Shown: positions 1 to 8,616, counted from the first letter of the stretch. The stretch: DNA of 64,000 nucleotides from Frankia sp. R82 (GCF_023716925.1 NZ_JAMQQG010000019.1:20836-84835); one strand, 5' to 3'. The notes: generated by a model not told the origin, from the letters alone. Program-made: numbers and translations.

Positions 1-1
1 T

Positions 2-322
2 CTCACCAACCGCCGCGCCACCGTGACGACCGCGCTCGGCTACGCCGACGCCACCGGCGTCCACGTCGTGACCGGCGCCGTGCACGGCACCCTGACCACC
101 GAACCTCGTGGCAGCAACGGCTTCAGCTACGACACCGTCTTCGTACCTGCCAGCGGCACGCAGACCTTCGCCGAGATGCCCAACGAGCAGAAGAACGAGA
201 TCTCACCTCGCCGACTGGCCACCGACGCCCTCCGCGCACACCTCGGACTCGCTGATCCTCCAACCCCGTGCCAGAGCTCGCTGTCGCAAGCCGGAGAGGT
301 TCAGCGAGCACCGCTCACCTGA
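2..322 (+). CDS. rdgB: RdgB/HAM1-type XTP/dITP diphosphatase, 3' part only
   Basis: The reading frame is open from the first bases of the window and ends with TGA at 320-322, so only the last 106 codons are present. The visible part has the family signature of inosine/xanthosine triphosphate pyrophosphatases: a PRGSNGFSYDTVFVP stretch, then TFAEM and an N-E-I-S-P-R-R basic segment that normally contacts the substrate. These enzymes hydrolyse deaminated purine nucleotides (dITP, XTP) to monophosphates in the cytoplasm. The C-terminus after LATDALRAHLG is slightly longer than usual. The gene ends 210 bp before the NYN gene and may not be co-transcribed with it. The family call is firm; the true start lies outside the window. 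Confidence 0.85.
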   Translation, partial: LTNRRATVTTALGYADATGVHVVTGAVHGTLTTEPRGSNGFSYDTVFVPASGTQTFAEMPNEQKNEISPRRLATDALRAHLGLADPPTPCQSSLSQAGEVQRAPLT

Positions 323-531
323 TCCACGCCGGTGCGCCGACCACGCCCGCGATGCAGCACCCGAGAAGCCGCTCGGCTGCCGCCTGGGGATACCAGCGGT
401 AGCCGTACACCCTGGACTCCCGGATGCTTCCCACGTCAGCCTGCGCGATGAAGGCAGACGGTGCGGCACGTGTGCCATCCTTTGCGTAGTGAGCGTCAGG
501 TGGCGCGGGCGCCGGACCGGGAGGAGTCAGC

Positions 532-1419
532 GTGGTCACCAGCGCCGCAGCGGCCCGGATCGCGGTGCTCATCGACGCGGAGAACGCACCGTCGTGGTCC
601 GTGGGACTGGTGCTCGCCGACGTTGCCCGCCATGGGAAAGCGCAGGTGAAGCGTGCCTATGGCGACTGGACGATGCTGACGAGCTGGAAGAAGGCCCTGC
701 TGGATCTGTCCATCCGACCTGTGCAGGTGTTCGCCGCGGTCAAGGGGAAGAACGCGGCGGACCTGGCGTTGGCGATCGACGCGATGGACTTGCTGCACTC
801 CGGGGCGGTCGACAGGTTCGCCCTGGTCTCGTCGGACAGCGACTTCACTCGGCTGGCCGAACGGATCCGTGAGGCCGGCCTGACCGTCCACGGGTACGGC
901 GAGGAGAAGAAGACGAATCCGGGCCTGCCCGCCGCCTGCGACCTGTTCGTCTTCGTCGAGTCCCTCGCCGTGGCAGCGCCGCCCACGCCGGCCGCGACGC
1001 CCGACCAGGTGCTCGTCCCCGCCCGTGCCACCACGCCGACGCGGGCCCCGCTCGCGGCGGCGGGTGATTCCGCGACGTCGATGTCGACGCCGGCTCCGGC
1101 CGCTGCCGTCGCCCCGCCGAAGAAAAGCAAGAACGCCAAGACAGCCTCGACAGCGCCGCCGAGCCGGGCGACGACCGCGGCCCTGCGGGCGGACACCGTC
1201 CTGATGCGCCGCCTGCGTGAGGCGGTCACGGCGAATTCCGGCCCTGACGGATGGACCCATCTGGCGGCCGTGGGGTCGGCCATCCGCAAGCATCCCGTGG
1301 TCGTGCTCAAGACCTACGGCTACTCGCGCCTCAAGGACCTGATGGTCGCCACCGACCTGTTCGAGGTTCAGCGCAGCGGCCCAGGAAAGTCCGGCGCCGT
1401 CCACGCACGCATCAAGTAG
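532..1419 (+). CDS. NYN-domain putative RNase with C-terminal OST-HTH/LOTUS domain
   Basis: This 295-residue protein begins with a NYN (PIN-like) nuclease fold at about residues 8-140. IAVLIDAENAP carries the first acidic residues, KNAADLALAIDAMDLL the second set, and LVSSDSDFTRLAERIREAG the third, so the metal-binding aspartates of the LabA/DUF88 family are all present. A Pro/Ala-rich linker (about 150-215) joins it to a C-terminal OST-HTH/LOTUS-like domain (about 222-290), which in this family is thought to bind RNA. GTG at 532 has a GGGAGGAG ribosome site about 5 nt upstream. The domain pair suggests a cytoplasmic RNA-processing nuclease; the substrate is unknown. It stands alone, convergent with the MFS gene. 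Confidence 0.85.
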   Translation: MVTSAAAARIAVLIDAENAPSWSVGLVLADVARHGKAQVKRAYGDWTMLTSWKKALLDLSIRPVQVFAAVKGKNAADLALAIDAMDLLHSGAVDRFALVSSDSDFTRLAERIREAGLTVHGYGEEKKTNPGLPAACDLFVFVESLAVAAPPTPAATPDQVLVPARATTPTRAPLAAAGDSATSMSTPAPAAAVAPPKKSKNAKTASTAPPSRATTAALRADTVLMRRLREAVTANSGPDGWTHLAAVGSAIRKHPVVVLKTYGYSRLKDLMVATDLFEVQRSGPGKSGAVHARIK

Positions 1420-1461
1420 ACGCTCACCGCGCCGCAGCGGCAGTGCATCCGCCGGCCCCGG

Positions 1462-2730
1462 CTAGGACCGTGCCCACGGGGTAGGCGGCCTCTGGCCGCG
1501 GTGGCCCTGCCGTGCGTCCGGGTGGATCGCGCCGACGGCTGCGGTCTGCCTGGTCAGCGCCCGGTACGGCAGCAGCGTGATGCTGGCCGTGCAGGCGAGC
1601 CCCGCGACGAGCAGCGCGGTCCTGACGCCGGCGAGCGCGGCGAGCCCGCCACCGGCGAGGATGAACAGCGGCTGCACGGTCTTGGCGCTGATTCCCCAGG
1701 CGGTGCGTACGCGGGCCATGTAGGCGTCGGCGGTGACCTCCATCCGGTAGGTCGCGAATATCGGGTTGAACACCCCCGCGCAGATCAGCATCGCCGTGTC
1801 CGCCACCACGATGATGACCAGACCGGTCGGGCCATGGGGTGCGAGCGGGTACAGCAGCAGCCAGGGAGCGCGCGCCGCGCCGGCGACGAGCAGCACGCGC
1901 CGCTGCCCGAACCGGCGCGCGAGAGCGGGCGCGAGCCGGGCGCCGACGATCCCGGCGAGGCAAGGCAGGCCCAGGGACAGCCCGTAGGCATACGCGGGCA
2001 GCCGAAGTCCGTCGAGGATGAGGACCGCGAGCAGCGGGCCGGTCATGACCACGGGCCCACCGAACAGCATCGCGTTGAGGAACAGGCGTCGCAGCCCGGG
2101 GTGGGCGAGAAGGTAGCGCCATCCCTGGCGGATGCCGGCGTCGGCGCCGCGGGCGGGTGGCGGCGGTTCGGGTGCGCGGATGCGCCGCACACCGGCGGCG
2201 GAGCCGAGGTAGGACGCGGCATCGAGCGCCATCGTTGCCGTAGCCCCGAAGCCGCCGATCAGCAGCCCGCCGACCGGCGGGCCGGCCGCACCCGAGGTCC
2301 AGTCGACGGTCTCGAACCAGCTGTTCGTCGCCAGACACCCGTCCGTGTCCGTCATCGCTTTCAGGTGCGCCCCGCTGGCGGCGGCGAAGGCGGTCGATGC
2401 GATCGAGGAGAGGGCACCGACCGCGACCAGGTGCCCGAAGGTGAGCAGATGCAGCGCGGCAGCCACCGGCACGCTCGCGAGCGCGATGAACCGCACCAGA
2501 TCCGCCGCGATCATGACGGGTCGTTTGCGTCGGTGTTCGATGCCGGCCCCCAGCGGGAGCAGAACAGCCGCGGCGGTGAGCCCGGCCAGGCCGGACAGCA
2601 TCGACACCTCGAACGCGGAGGCATGCAGGACGAGGATCGCGACGATCGGCAGCGACCCCGACCCGACACCGCTGCCCGCCGCGCTGATGGTGTAGGCGAC
2701 GAGGAGGTTGCGGCGATCACGATCCCGCAC
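1462..2730 (-). CDS. MFS-type permease (putative exporter)
   Basis: A 422-residue polytopic membrane protein on the minus strand with about 10-12 hydrophobic segments and a basic cytoplasmic loop after the second helix (GAGIEHRRKRPVMI), the usual MFS loop 2-3 position. The overall pattern resembles enterobactin-exporter (EntS)-like actinobacterial MFS proteins. GTG at 2730 starts it; a weak GGGAGTGG lies about 17 nt upstream, so the start is approximate. It is divergent from the FxLD methyltransferase at 3055, with about 320 bp between. It could export a product of the neighbouring clusters, but nothing in the sequence proves that. The last residues (RQGHRGQRPPTPW) are hydrophilic. Confidence 0.8.
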   Translation of the reverse strand: MRDRDRRNLLVAYTISAAGSGVGSGSLPIVAILVLHASAFEVSMLSGLAGLTAAAVLLPLGAGIEHRRKRPVMIAADLVRFIALASVPVAAALHLLTFGHLVAVGALSSIASTAFAAASGAHLKAMTDTDGCLATNSWFETVDWTSGAAGPPVGGLLIGGFGATATMALDAASYLGSAAGVRRIRAPEPPPPARGADAGIRQGWRYLLAHPGLRRLFLNAMLFGGPVVMTGPLLAVLILDGLRLPAYAYGLSLGLPCLAGIVGARLAPALARRFGQRRVLLVAGAARAPWLLLYPLAPHGPTGLVIIVVADTAMLICAGVFNPIFATYRMEVTADAYMARVRTAWGISAKTVQPLFILAGGGLAALAGVRTALLVAGLACTASITLLPYRALTRQTAAVGAIHPDARQGHRGQRPPTPWARS

Positions 2731-2930
2731 CGGCGGACGCTACCACTCCCGATCTCCGCTCCAGCCCAACATCGCCGCACTTCAGCGCGCGGAATCCGAT
2801 GCAGATAGCGGCCCGTACGGAAGATCACATGCTGCCGTTCGGACGGGCGACGTTGCCGGCGGTCGCGTCGCGACCCACACAACAAGGGGTGCAGCCCACG
2901 AAGAAGTGGGCCCGCTCCGGATCGTCGTCC

Positions 2931-2982
2931 CAGGTCAGAGCCATCCTGGGACGCGAACGGAATGTTCGTCGTCTGGGGAATG
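2931..2982 (+). promoter_or_regulatory. Composite regulatory element, copy A
   Basis: CAGGTCA at 2931-2937, a 17-nt spacer, the inverted repeat GAA-N7-TTC (13 nt), a 7-nt spacer and GGGGAATG at 2975-2982. It ends 72 nt before the GTG of the first FxLD methyltransferase. The same architecture occurs five more times in the window, always upstream of a methyltransferase, radical SAM or XRE-regulator unit and always in the same orientation as that gene. Confidence 0.8.
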
Positions 2983-3054
2983 TGCGCACCGCTGCGATCA
3001 GGCAGAGTGACAGCGTCCAGTCGCGATCACGATCTGTAGTAGGGATGTTGCCCT

Positions 3055-4335
3055 GTGGATGTGGTTCAGGAGCAGACAGTAGAAATACCCGACCAGGAGC
3101 ACCCGGAGGTGCTGCGTACGCGGCTGGTCGACGGCCTGATCTCGGGCGGCTGGATCAGGACGGCAGACGTCGAGGCGGCGTTCCGGACCGTGCCACGGCA
3201 CCTGTTCGCGCCCGAGGCGTCGGTGAAGGCGGCGTACGCCGACGATGTCGTGCGCACGAAGTTCGACTCCGACGGGACGGCGGTCAGTTCGGTGTCCGCG
3301 CCCTGGTTGCAGGCGACGATGATCGAACAGGCACGTCTGGCAGCCGGGATGCGCTGCCTGGAACTGGGCTCGGGTGGCTACAACGCGGCCCTACTCGCGG
3401 AACTCGTCGGCCCGACCGGTGAGGTGACCACCGTCGACATCGACCCGGACATCACCGACAGAGCCACCCGCCTGCTCACCGCGGCGGGCTACGACCAGGT
3501 CCGGGTCCTGACCCGCGACGGCTGGTACGGCGCGGCCGAACACGCCCCGTTCGACGCGATCATCGTCACCGCGCAGGCCGTGGACCTCCCACCGGCCTGG
3601 GCCGACCAGCTCGTCGACGGCGGCCGGCTCATCGTCCCGCTGCGGCTACGCGGCCTCGGCCGCGGCGTCGCGTTCGAGCGGCACGGCAACCACCTCGTCA
3701 GCCGCGAGACGCAGATGTGCGGCTTCGTCCGCATGCAGGGCGCCGGCGCGCACCCGATGCGGCGCCTCGCGCTGCGCGGCGACGACATCGGCCTCCGGTT
3801 CGACGGCAACTACCCGGCGGAACCCGAGCTGTTCGACCGCATCCTCGACAGCCCCCGCGTCGACATCTGGACCGGCGTACGGCTCGGGCCCAGGGTTCCG
3901 TTCGACACGCTCAAGCTCTGGCTCGCCACCATGTTCGACGGCTACTGCGGCATCGACGTCGCGAAGGACGCGGCCACGGAATCCCTCGCACCCGAAGGCC
4001 ACCGCCCTCCCGGCGACGCGGTCGTCAACGGCGCCACCCTCGCCTACTTCACCTGCCCCAAGATCGCCGAAGCGCTGTACGAGTTCCGCGTCCACGCCTT
4101 CGGCCCCGACGCCACCACCCTCGCCGACGATCTCGCCCACCAGATCCGCATCTGGGACCGCGACCACCGACACGGCCCCGACCCCCTCGTCACCGCCCAC
4201 CCCGCCGGAACCCCAGACCGCGACCTGCCACCGGGCCGAACCCTCGACCGGCCCCACGCCCGCATCACCATAACCTGGCCACACCCAGATGACCCGGACG
4301 CGACCTTCCACGGCTCCCGCCCGACGCCCAGCTAG
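3055..4335 (+). CDS. PIMT-like methyltransferase, FxLD system (copy 1)
   Basis: A 426-residue SAM-dependent methyltransferase of the protein-L-isoaspartate O-methyltransferase type. Motif I is LELGSGGYNAALL at about residue 102, followed by EVTTVDIDPD, FDAIIVTA and GGRLIVPLRLRG. The long C-terminal extension (about 230-426) is shared with the second copy at 7038. Members linked to FxLD lanthipeptides are thought to methylate an aspartate of the modified peptide so that it forms succinimide or isoaspartate. GTG at 3055 follows AGGGA by about 9 nt. Element A lies just upstream. No precursor peptide is visible beside this copy, so it is either an orphan serving the 8380 precursor or the remains of a second cluster. 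The product family is clear; the substrate is inferred. Confidence 0.85.
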   Translation: MDVVQEQTVEIPDQEHPEVLRTRLVDGLISGGWIRTADVEAAFRTVPRHLFAPEASVKAAYADDVVRTKFDSDGTAVSSVSAPWLQATMIEQARLAAGMRCLELGSGGYNAALLAELVGPTGEVTTVDIDPDITDRATRLLTAAGYDQVRVLTRDGWYGAAEHAPFDAIIVTAQAVDLPPAWADQLVDGGRLIVPLRLRGLGRGVAFERHGNHLVSRETQMCGFVRMQGAGAHPMRRLALRGDDIGLRFDGNYPAEPELFDRILDSPRVDIWTGVRLGPRVPFDTLKLWLATMFDGYCGIDVAKDAATESLAPEGHRPPGDAVVNGATLAYFTCPKIAEALYEFRVHAFGPDATTLADDLAHQIRIWDRDHRHGPDPLVTAHPAGTPDRDLPPGRTLDRPHARITITWPHPDDPDATFHGSRPTPS

Positions 4336-4574
4336 AACTCGATCGTCGGGTGAGTTTCGGCAGGCCAGTCGGCCCCGCTTCGGTCAGTTGATCTATCCTC
4401 ACCCGGGTCCGGAGTGGGGCCAACTCAGGTGATCGCGGTGGGGCCAGGCGACCTGACCGAAGACAGGAGGACACCCGCGCCGCCGCCGCGATTCTCCGTT
4501 CCGGTACGGTCTCACGATACGAAGAGATGCACCCTCCAACGACGAACAGATGGCCCGGTCAAACACCATTCCCG

Positions 4575-4626
4575 CAGGTCAAACCAGGTGTGGCGTGCGA
4601 AGAAAACTCTCGGCTTGCGGGGAATG
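4575..4626 (+). promoter_or_regulatory. Composite regulatory element, copy B
   Basis: CAGGTCA at 4575-4581, 17-nt spacer, GAA-N7-CTC (one mismatch to the inverted repeat), 7-nt spacer, GGGGAATG at 4619-4626. It ends 138 nt before the XRE/TPR regulator, which suggests that the regulator may control itself. CCCGCA directly before CAGGTCA could pair weakly with TGCGGG at the downstream end, but that pairing is not kept in every copy. Confidence 0.78.
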
Positions 4627-4764
4627 ACACACTCCACCCCATCGGGCCATCATCATGGTCCATCAGCCTCGACGCGGGCAGCACCACCGACGACCGGAGT
4701 GACGTGCCCGCTTCGACGGGGCCGGCCGATGCCGATCCGCGAACGGGCTCGGAGGAGATGTGGC

Positions 4765-6276
4765 ATGAGCAGGGCGAGTCTGCGGGCCGACCAGGACGAG
4801 CTGCGGACGCGGATGCGCGCCGCCGGGATGAGCCACGACGAGATCGCCGTCGAGTTCGCCCGCCGCTACCACTTCCGTCCTCGCGCCGCCCACCGCCACG
4901 CCCACGGCTGGACCCAGGCGCAGGCCGCAGACCACATCAACGCCCACGCCGCCCGCGCCGGCCTCGACCCGGATGGCACCGCGCCCATGAGTGGCCCGAA
5001 ACTGTCCGAAATCGAAAACTGGCCCCAGCCGAACAACCGCAGAAGGCCCACACCCCAGCTCCTCGCCCTGCTCGCCGAGGTCTACAACACCAGCATCCAC
5101 AACCTCATCGATCTCGACGACCGCGAACAGCTACCCCCAGCTGATCTATTCCTCATCAACGCCGCACGTAGGCGCCGTGCGGCGAGCCCGGAATGTCGAT
5201 CACCAGCGGCCCCTGTTCTCCCGGATGGGGCAGGCCGGCCCCGTAGTGGCGAACGGATCGCCGTGTCTGGCCTACCAGCTGCACAGGCCGTCAGGCTGGC
5301 GGACGCTATGGGAACAGTCATGCACGACATCGACCGACGGAATTTCGTTGCTTCGACGGCCACCGCGCTCGCGTTCGAGAGGACCACCTCCCGGCACGTC
5401 GACCCGGCACTCGTCGGCTACTTCAGCGAGCAGTTGGAGGGTCACTACCGAGCGGACATGATGCTCGGTCCTCGCGAGCTGATCAGTACCGTCACTGCCC
5501 AGCACACGCTCATCAGCAACCTGGTGGCGACAGCCCGTGGGGAGACCCGGCTGGCTCTCCTGCGTGCCAGCGCGGCTTACGCCTCGCTGGTGGGCTGGCT
5601 TCATCAGGACGCCGGCGACCTTCCCAGTTCGTCCGTCTGGCGCGGTGTTGCCCTGGAGGCCGCACAACGCTCTCAGGACCACCAGCTCGTCGCCTACTCA
5701 CTGCTCAACCACGCGTCGGTCCGCACGGATCTTGCTGACGGCTTCGGCGCGCTCGACCTTTGCGGCGCGGTCCTGGCCGATGCCGGCCGGCTCAGCCCGA
5801 AGATGCGGGTGATGGCGCTCCAGCAGCAGGCCCACGGCGCGTCGCTCGTCGGAGATCGTGAGACCGTCGACTCTGTCCTGGACCAAGCGGCTCCGCTCGT
5901 CGAGAGTTGTGACGATGGCTTGCCATGGGGCAATGCCTGCCGTCGAACTCCGGGCTACGTGGAGGTTCAACGCGCCACCTGCTACGGACGTCTGGGACTA
6001 GCCAAGGCCGCTGCTGGCCTGTGGCAGCAGGTCCTTGTCACGACGCCTGCCCATGCCCGACGAGACCGCGGCGTCTACCTCGCCCGGCAGGCCGTCGCAT
6101 GTGTTCAGAGCGGCGACGTCGGGCGCGCGGTCGAGGCCGGGCGGCTCGCGGCGGACCTGGCGGTGGAAACTGGGTCTGTGCGAATTCTCCGTGAGCTCTC
6201 CGGCCTGCGGGAAGCCGCACAGCCCTGGAAAGGTACGGCCGCCGGCCGCGACCTCGACGAGATCTTCGTCCTCTGA
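4765..6276 (+). CDS. XRE-type HTH regulator with TPR-like sensor region
   Basis: A 503-residue protein. Residues 1-125 hold a helix-turn-helix of the actinobacterial XRE type (GMSHDEIAVEFARRY, GWTQAQAADHINAH, then SGPKLSEIENWP and TPQLLALLAEVY). After a variable linker, residues about 220-490 are alpha-helical repeats resembling TPRs, rich in Ala and Leu (LRASAAYASLVGWL, AQRSQDHQLVAYSLLNHASV, YLARQAVACVQSGDVGRA). Such proteins are commonly transcriptional regulators of specialised-metabolism or signalling cassettes; the repeats probably bind a ligand or partner. ATG at 4765 has GGAGGAG 7 nt upstream. Element B lies 138 nt upstream, making this the obvious candidate to read the six-copy element; that link is inference. 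Confidence 0.82.
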   Translation: MSRASLRADQDELRTRMRAAGMSHDEIAVEFARRYHFRPRAAHRHAHGWTQAQAADHINAHAARAGLDPDGTAPMSGPKLSEIENWPQPNNRRRPTPQLLALLAEVYNTSIHNLIDLDDREQLPPADLFLINAARRRRAASPECRSPAAPVLPDGAGRPRSGERIAVSGLPAAQAVRLADAMGTVMHDIDRRNFVASTATALAFERTTSRHVDPALVGYFSEQLEGHYRADMMLGPRELISTVTAQHTLISNLVATARGETRLALLRASAAYASLVGWLHQDAGDLPSSSVWRGVALEAAQRSQDHQLVAYSLLNHASVRTDLADGFGALDLCGAVLADAGRLSPKMRVMALQQQAHGASLVGDRETVDSVLDQAAPLVESCDDGLPWGNACRRTPGYVEVQRATCYGRLGLAKAAAGLWQQVLVTTPAHARRDRGVYLARQAVACVQSGDVGRAVEAGRLAADLAVETGSVRILRELSGLREAAQPWKGTAAGRDLDEIFVL

Positions 6277-6288
6277 AGGAGACGTGAC

Positions 6289-6627
6289 GTGGCGGATGCG
6301 CCCGTGCCCCTGGCCGACGACGAGATCGAGGCCCGGCTACGCGAGCTACCCGGCTGGGCCCTGGCCGGCCAGGAGATCACCAAGACTTTCCGCATCCGCT
6401 ATCACGGCGGAGTCGCTCTGATCGTGCACGTCGCCGACGTCGAGCGGCTGATCGGCCACCATGCGGACATTGACTTGCGTTGGGACACCATCCGCTTCGG
6501 GATCACCACCCACGACGCCGGGCACCGGATCACTGAGGCCGATTTCGATCTCGCGCGACGCATCGACGCCATCGCCCTAGCCCACACCACGGGACCGGCC
6601 GCATCGTCGGTGGGACGTGGCGGCTGA
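6289..6627 (+). CDS. 4a-hydroxytetrahydrobiopterin dehydratase (pterin carbinolamine dehydratase)
   Basis: A 112-residue protein of the PCD/DCoH family. It has the N-terminal L-P-G-W segment (residues about 19-23), the KTFRIRYHGGV strand and the active-site region GHHADIDLRWDTIRFGITTHD, in which the paired histidines are expected to act in dehydration of 4a-hydroxy-tetrahydropterin. The C-terminal LARRIDAIA helix is typical. GTG at 6289 follows AAGGAG by 7 nt and lies 12 nt after the regulator stop, so the two are probably co-transcribed. No pterin-dependent hydroxylase is seen nearby, so its role here is unclear; actinomycetes often have stray copies. Confidence 0.85.
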   Translation: MADAPVPLADDEIEARLRELPGWALAGQEITKTFRIRYHGGVALIVHVADVERLIGHHADIDLRWDTIRFGITTHDAGHRITEADFDLARRIDAIALAHTTGPAASSVGRGG

Positions 6628-6763
6628 CGGAGCGATGACGACGCGGCAACCGCGTGGCCGGCTTGTTGGTTAGTTGCATGGATCTGGCCGGAGACCTGAT
6701 CCGGGTCGGCACCATGTGCCAGACGCGCACCGCCGAGGCTGCGGGGCGCGACCGATGAAGGAC

Positions 6764-6784
6764 GAGCCGGATCGACGCCGGCTC
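6764..6784 (+). terminator. Possible weak GC hairpin after the dehydratase gene
   Basis: A 7-bp perfect stem (GAGCCGG / CCGGCTC) with a 7-nt loop lies between the dehydratase gene and element C. There is no T-tract, so termination is uncertain. Confidence 0.3.
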
Positions 6785-6894
6785 CTCCGATGAGGACCGA
6801 TCTGGGGCCCCGCGGATAACTTGGCGGGTGAAGATTTCGACCCTTCTACCTGTCCGACAGGCCGAACCGGAGCAGGTGCCGATCGCTATCTCCG

Positions 6895-6947
6895 CAGGTC
6901 AGTGGTCCTCTTGAGGCCCGAACGAAATCTTCCCATCGCGGGGAATG
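6895..6947 (+). promoter_or_regulatory. Composite regulatory element, copy C
   Basis: CAGGTCA at 6895-6901, 18-nt spacer, GAA-N7-TTC, 7-nt spacer and GGGGAATG at 6940-6947. It ends 90 nt before the start of the second FxLD methyltransferase and so probably drives the lanthipeptide operon. One of two copies with an 18-nt instead of 17-nt first spacer. Confidence 0.8.
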
Positions 6948-7037
6948 TGTTGCTCCTTCGAGTGGGGCATTGTTGCGAGGCGTTCACTCCTGTCCGTGGA
7001 CGATCATGAAGTGCCCAGCATGTGAAGGAGGAGCTTG

Positions 7038-8291
7038 GTGCCTACCCCAGCAGCCGACGCCATCCCTGATCAGGACGATGTTCGGCCGGAGGATGTCGCC
7101 CGGTTGAGTGAGCAGCTCGTGCGGGAACTGCGCGAGCTGAAGGCGATCGTGACACCCGAGGTCGAGCGGGCGGTGCGGGCGGTGCCGCGGCACCTGTTCG
7201 TCCCGGAAGTCCCGTTGGAGAAGGCGTACGCCGCCGAGCATCACTATGTGACGAAGAAGGACGAGCACGGGGTCAGCATCAGCTCGGTGTCCGCCGCGCG
7301 GGTCCAGGCGATGATGCTGGAGCAGGCCGGGGTGCGGCCGGGCATGCGGGTCCTGGAGATCGGGAGCAGCGGTTACAACGCGGCGCTGCTCGCCGAGCTG
7401 GTCGGCAAGGACGGCGAGGTCGTCTCGATCGACATCGATCCCGACGTCCTGGACCGGGCTCGCCAGCTACTGCCGGCCGCCGGATATGACGAGGTCATTC
7501 TCCTGCGGGCGGACGGCGAGTTCGGTGCGCCGCAGTACGCGCCCTTCGATCGGATCATCGTCACGGCCGGCGCCTGGGACATCCCGCCGGCGTGGGTCGA
7601 CCAGCTGGCCCCTGGTGGCCGGATCGTCGTCCCGCTACGGATGCGGGGTCTGACCAGGAGCATCGCGTTCGACCTCGACGGCGACCGCCTCGTCGCCCGG
7701 GACTACCAGCTGTGTGGCTTCGTCCCGATGCAGGGTGTCGGGGAGAACCGCACGAGTCTGGTACTGCTGCACGGCGCCGAGGGCGAGGAGGTCGGCCTGC
7801 GCCTCGACGAGGGGCAGCAGGTGAACGCTCCCGCGCTGGCCCGAGCGTTGCATCAGCCTCGGGTGGAACGCTGGTCGGGCGTGACGGTCGGTGGCTTCGA
7901 GCCGTTCGACAACCTCGATCTGTGGCTGGCCACTGTCCTGGACGGCTTCGTCCTGCTGACGGCGAAGCCGCAGGCCCGGGAGCGCGGTCTGGTCGCGTCC
8001 GTCTCCCCGCTGGGCGTGGCGACGCTGGCCGACGACGACAGCTTCGCCTACCGCACGGTGCGACCAACCAGCGAGGAACGGACCCTATTCGAGTTCGGGG
8101 TCTACGGCCATGGCCCGAACGCTGATGCCCTCGCGGACCGGCTGGCCGAACAGATCCGCCTCTGGGACCGCGACTATCGCCAGGACCAAGCCCGCATCGA
8201 GGCCCATCCCCTCGGCACACCCGCCGAGGAGCTTCCCGCCGGTCGTCTGATCGACAAGCGGCACCGTCGGATCACGATCTCCTGGCCGTGA
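7038..8291 (+). CDS. PIMT-like methyltransferase, FxLD system (copy 2)
   Basis: A 417-residue paralogue of the enzyme at 3055. Motif I is LEIGSSGYNAALL at about residue 107, followed by EVVSIDIDPDVLD, FDRIIVTAGAWD and GGRIVVPLRMRGL; the C-terminal extension again contains LWLATVLDGF and ends in a RRITISWP segment also found in copy 1. It lies 88 bp upstream of the FxLD precursor gene and is the likely tailoring methyltransferase of this lanthipeptide, probably acting on an aspartate (inference from related systems). AAGGAGGAG lies 4 nt before the GTG at 7038; the TTG one codon earlier is too close to that site. Confidence 0.87.
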   Translation: MPTPAADAIPDQDDVRPEDVARLSEQLVRELRELKAIVTPEVERAVRAVPRHLFVPEVPLEKAYAAEHHYVTKKDEHGVSISSVSAARVQAMMLEQAGVRPGMRVLEIGSSGYNAALLAELVGKDGEVVSIDIDPDVLDRARQLLPAAGYDEVILLRADGEFGAPQYAPFDRIIVTAGAWDIPPAWVDQLAPGGRIVVPLRMRGLTRSIAFDLDGDRLVARDYQLCGFVPMQGVGENRTSLVLLHGAEGEEVGLRLDEGQQVNAPALARALHQPRVERWSGVTVGGFEPFDNLDLWLATVLDGFVLLTAKPQARERGLVASVSPLGVATLADDDSFAYRTVRPTSEERTLFEFGVYGHGPNADALADRLAEQIRLWDRDYRQDQARIEAHPLGTPAEELPAGRLIDKRHRRITISWP

Positions 8292-8379
8292 CCGGAGTCC
8301 CTCCGCGCACCAGCAGGGACTCGCACCTGTCCAGCACCGCCCTCTCTATCCGCCATTGTCCTTCGGAAGGGAAACCACC

Positions 8380-8535
8380 ATGGAAACGACCCTCACCCCG
8401 GCGCCCGCCGACTTCGACCTGGACGTGGAGATCGCCACGCAGGGCGCGATCATTCCCGATCTCCTGAACAGCACCAGCGACAACTGCACGAGCACCTGCC
8501 AGAGCGCGTGCTCCAACAGCACCTGCGTCGCCTAG
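8380..8535 (+). CDS. FxLD-family lanthipeptide precursor
   Basis: A 51-codon gene that is easy to miss because of its size. The leader contains FDLD at residues 12-15, which gives the family its name. The C-terminal half has four cysteines (36, 40, 44, 49) among many serines and threonines (NSTSDNCTSTCQSAC, then SNSTCVA), the raw material for dehydration by LanB and thioether closure by LanC. An aspartate at 27 and one at 34 are possible targets of the PIMT-like methyltransferase. ATG at 8380 has GGAAGG about 9 nt upstream. It sits between the methyltransferase and LanB genes and is followed by a strong hairpin. The leader/core cleavage site is not evident. Confidence 0.93.
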   Translation: METTLTPAPADFDLDVEIATQGAIIPDLLNSTSDNCTSTCQSACSNSTCVA

Positions 8536-8551
8536 CCGACCGGCTCGGCCA

Positions 8552-8586
8552 CGTGCTGGAACCCGCGAGCCGCGGGTTCCAGCACG
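8552..8586 (+). terminator. Perfect 16-bp hairpin between precursor and LanB genes
   Basis: Arms 8552-8567 and 8571-8586 are perfectly complementary and enclose the 3-nt loop AGC. It begins 16 nt after the precursor stop and ends 30 nt before the LanB start. There is no T-tract, so it most likely acts as a partial terminator or a 3' mRNA stabiliser that keeps precursor transcript in excess over enzyme transcript, as in many lantibiotic operons. Confidence 0.75.
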
Positions 8587-8616
8587 ACAGGAGATCACGA
8601 GGAGGAGGCGTCTCCG

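Noticed and set aside
315..572. Small minus-strand gene after rdgB
   Set aside because: Contains a plausible-looking peptide stretch but no ribosome site and overlaps the start of the NYN gene.
2931..2990. SigR-type promoter, from the GGGGAAT block of the composite element
   Set aside because: No GTT is found 18-19 nt downstream in the copies I checked, and the CAGGTCA and dyad blocks are not part of SigR promoters.
4570..4626. Element as an RNA hairpin formed by CCGCA and TGCGG
   Set aside because: Pairing is fair in copy B but weak or absent in E and F, so the structure is not conserved.
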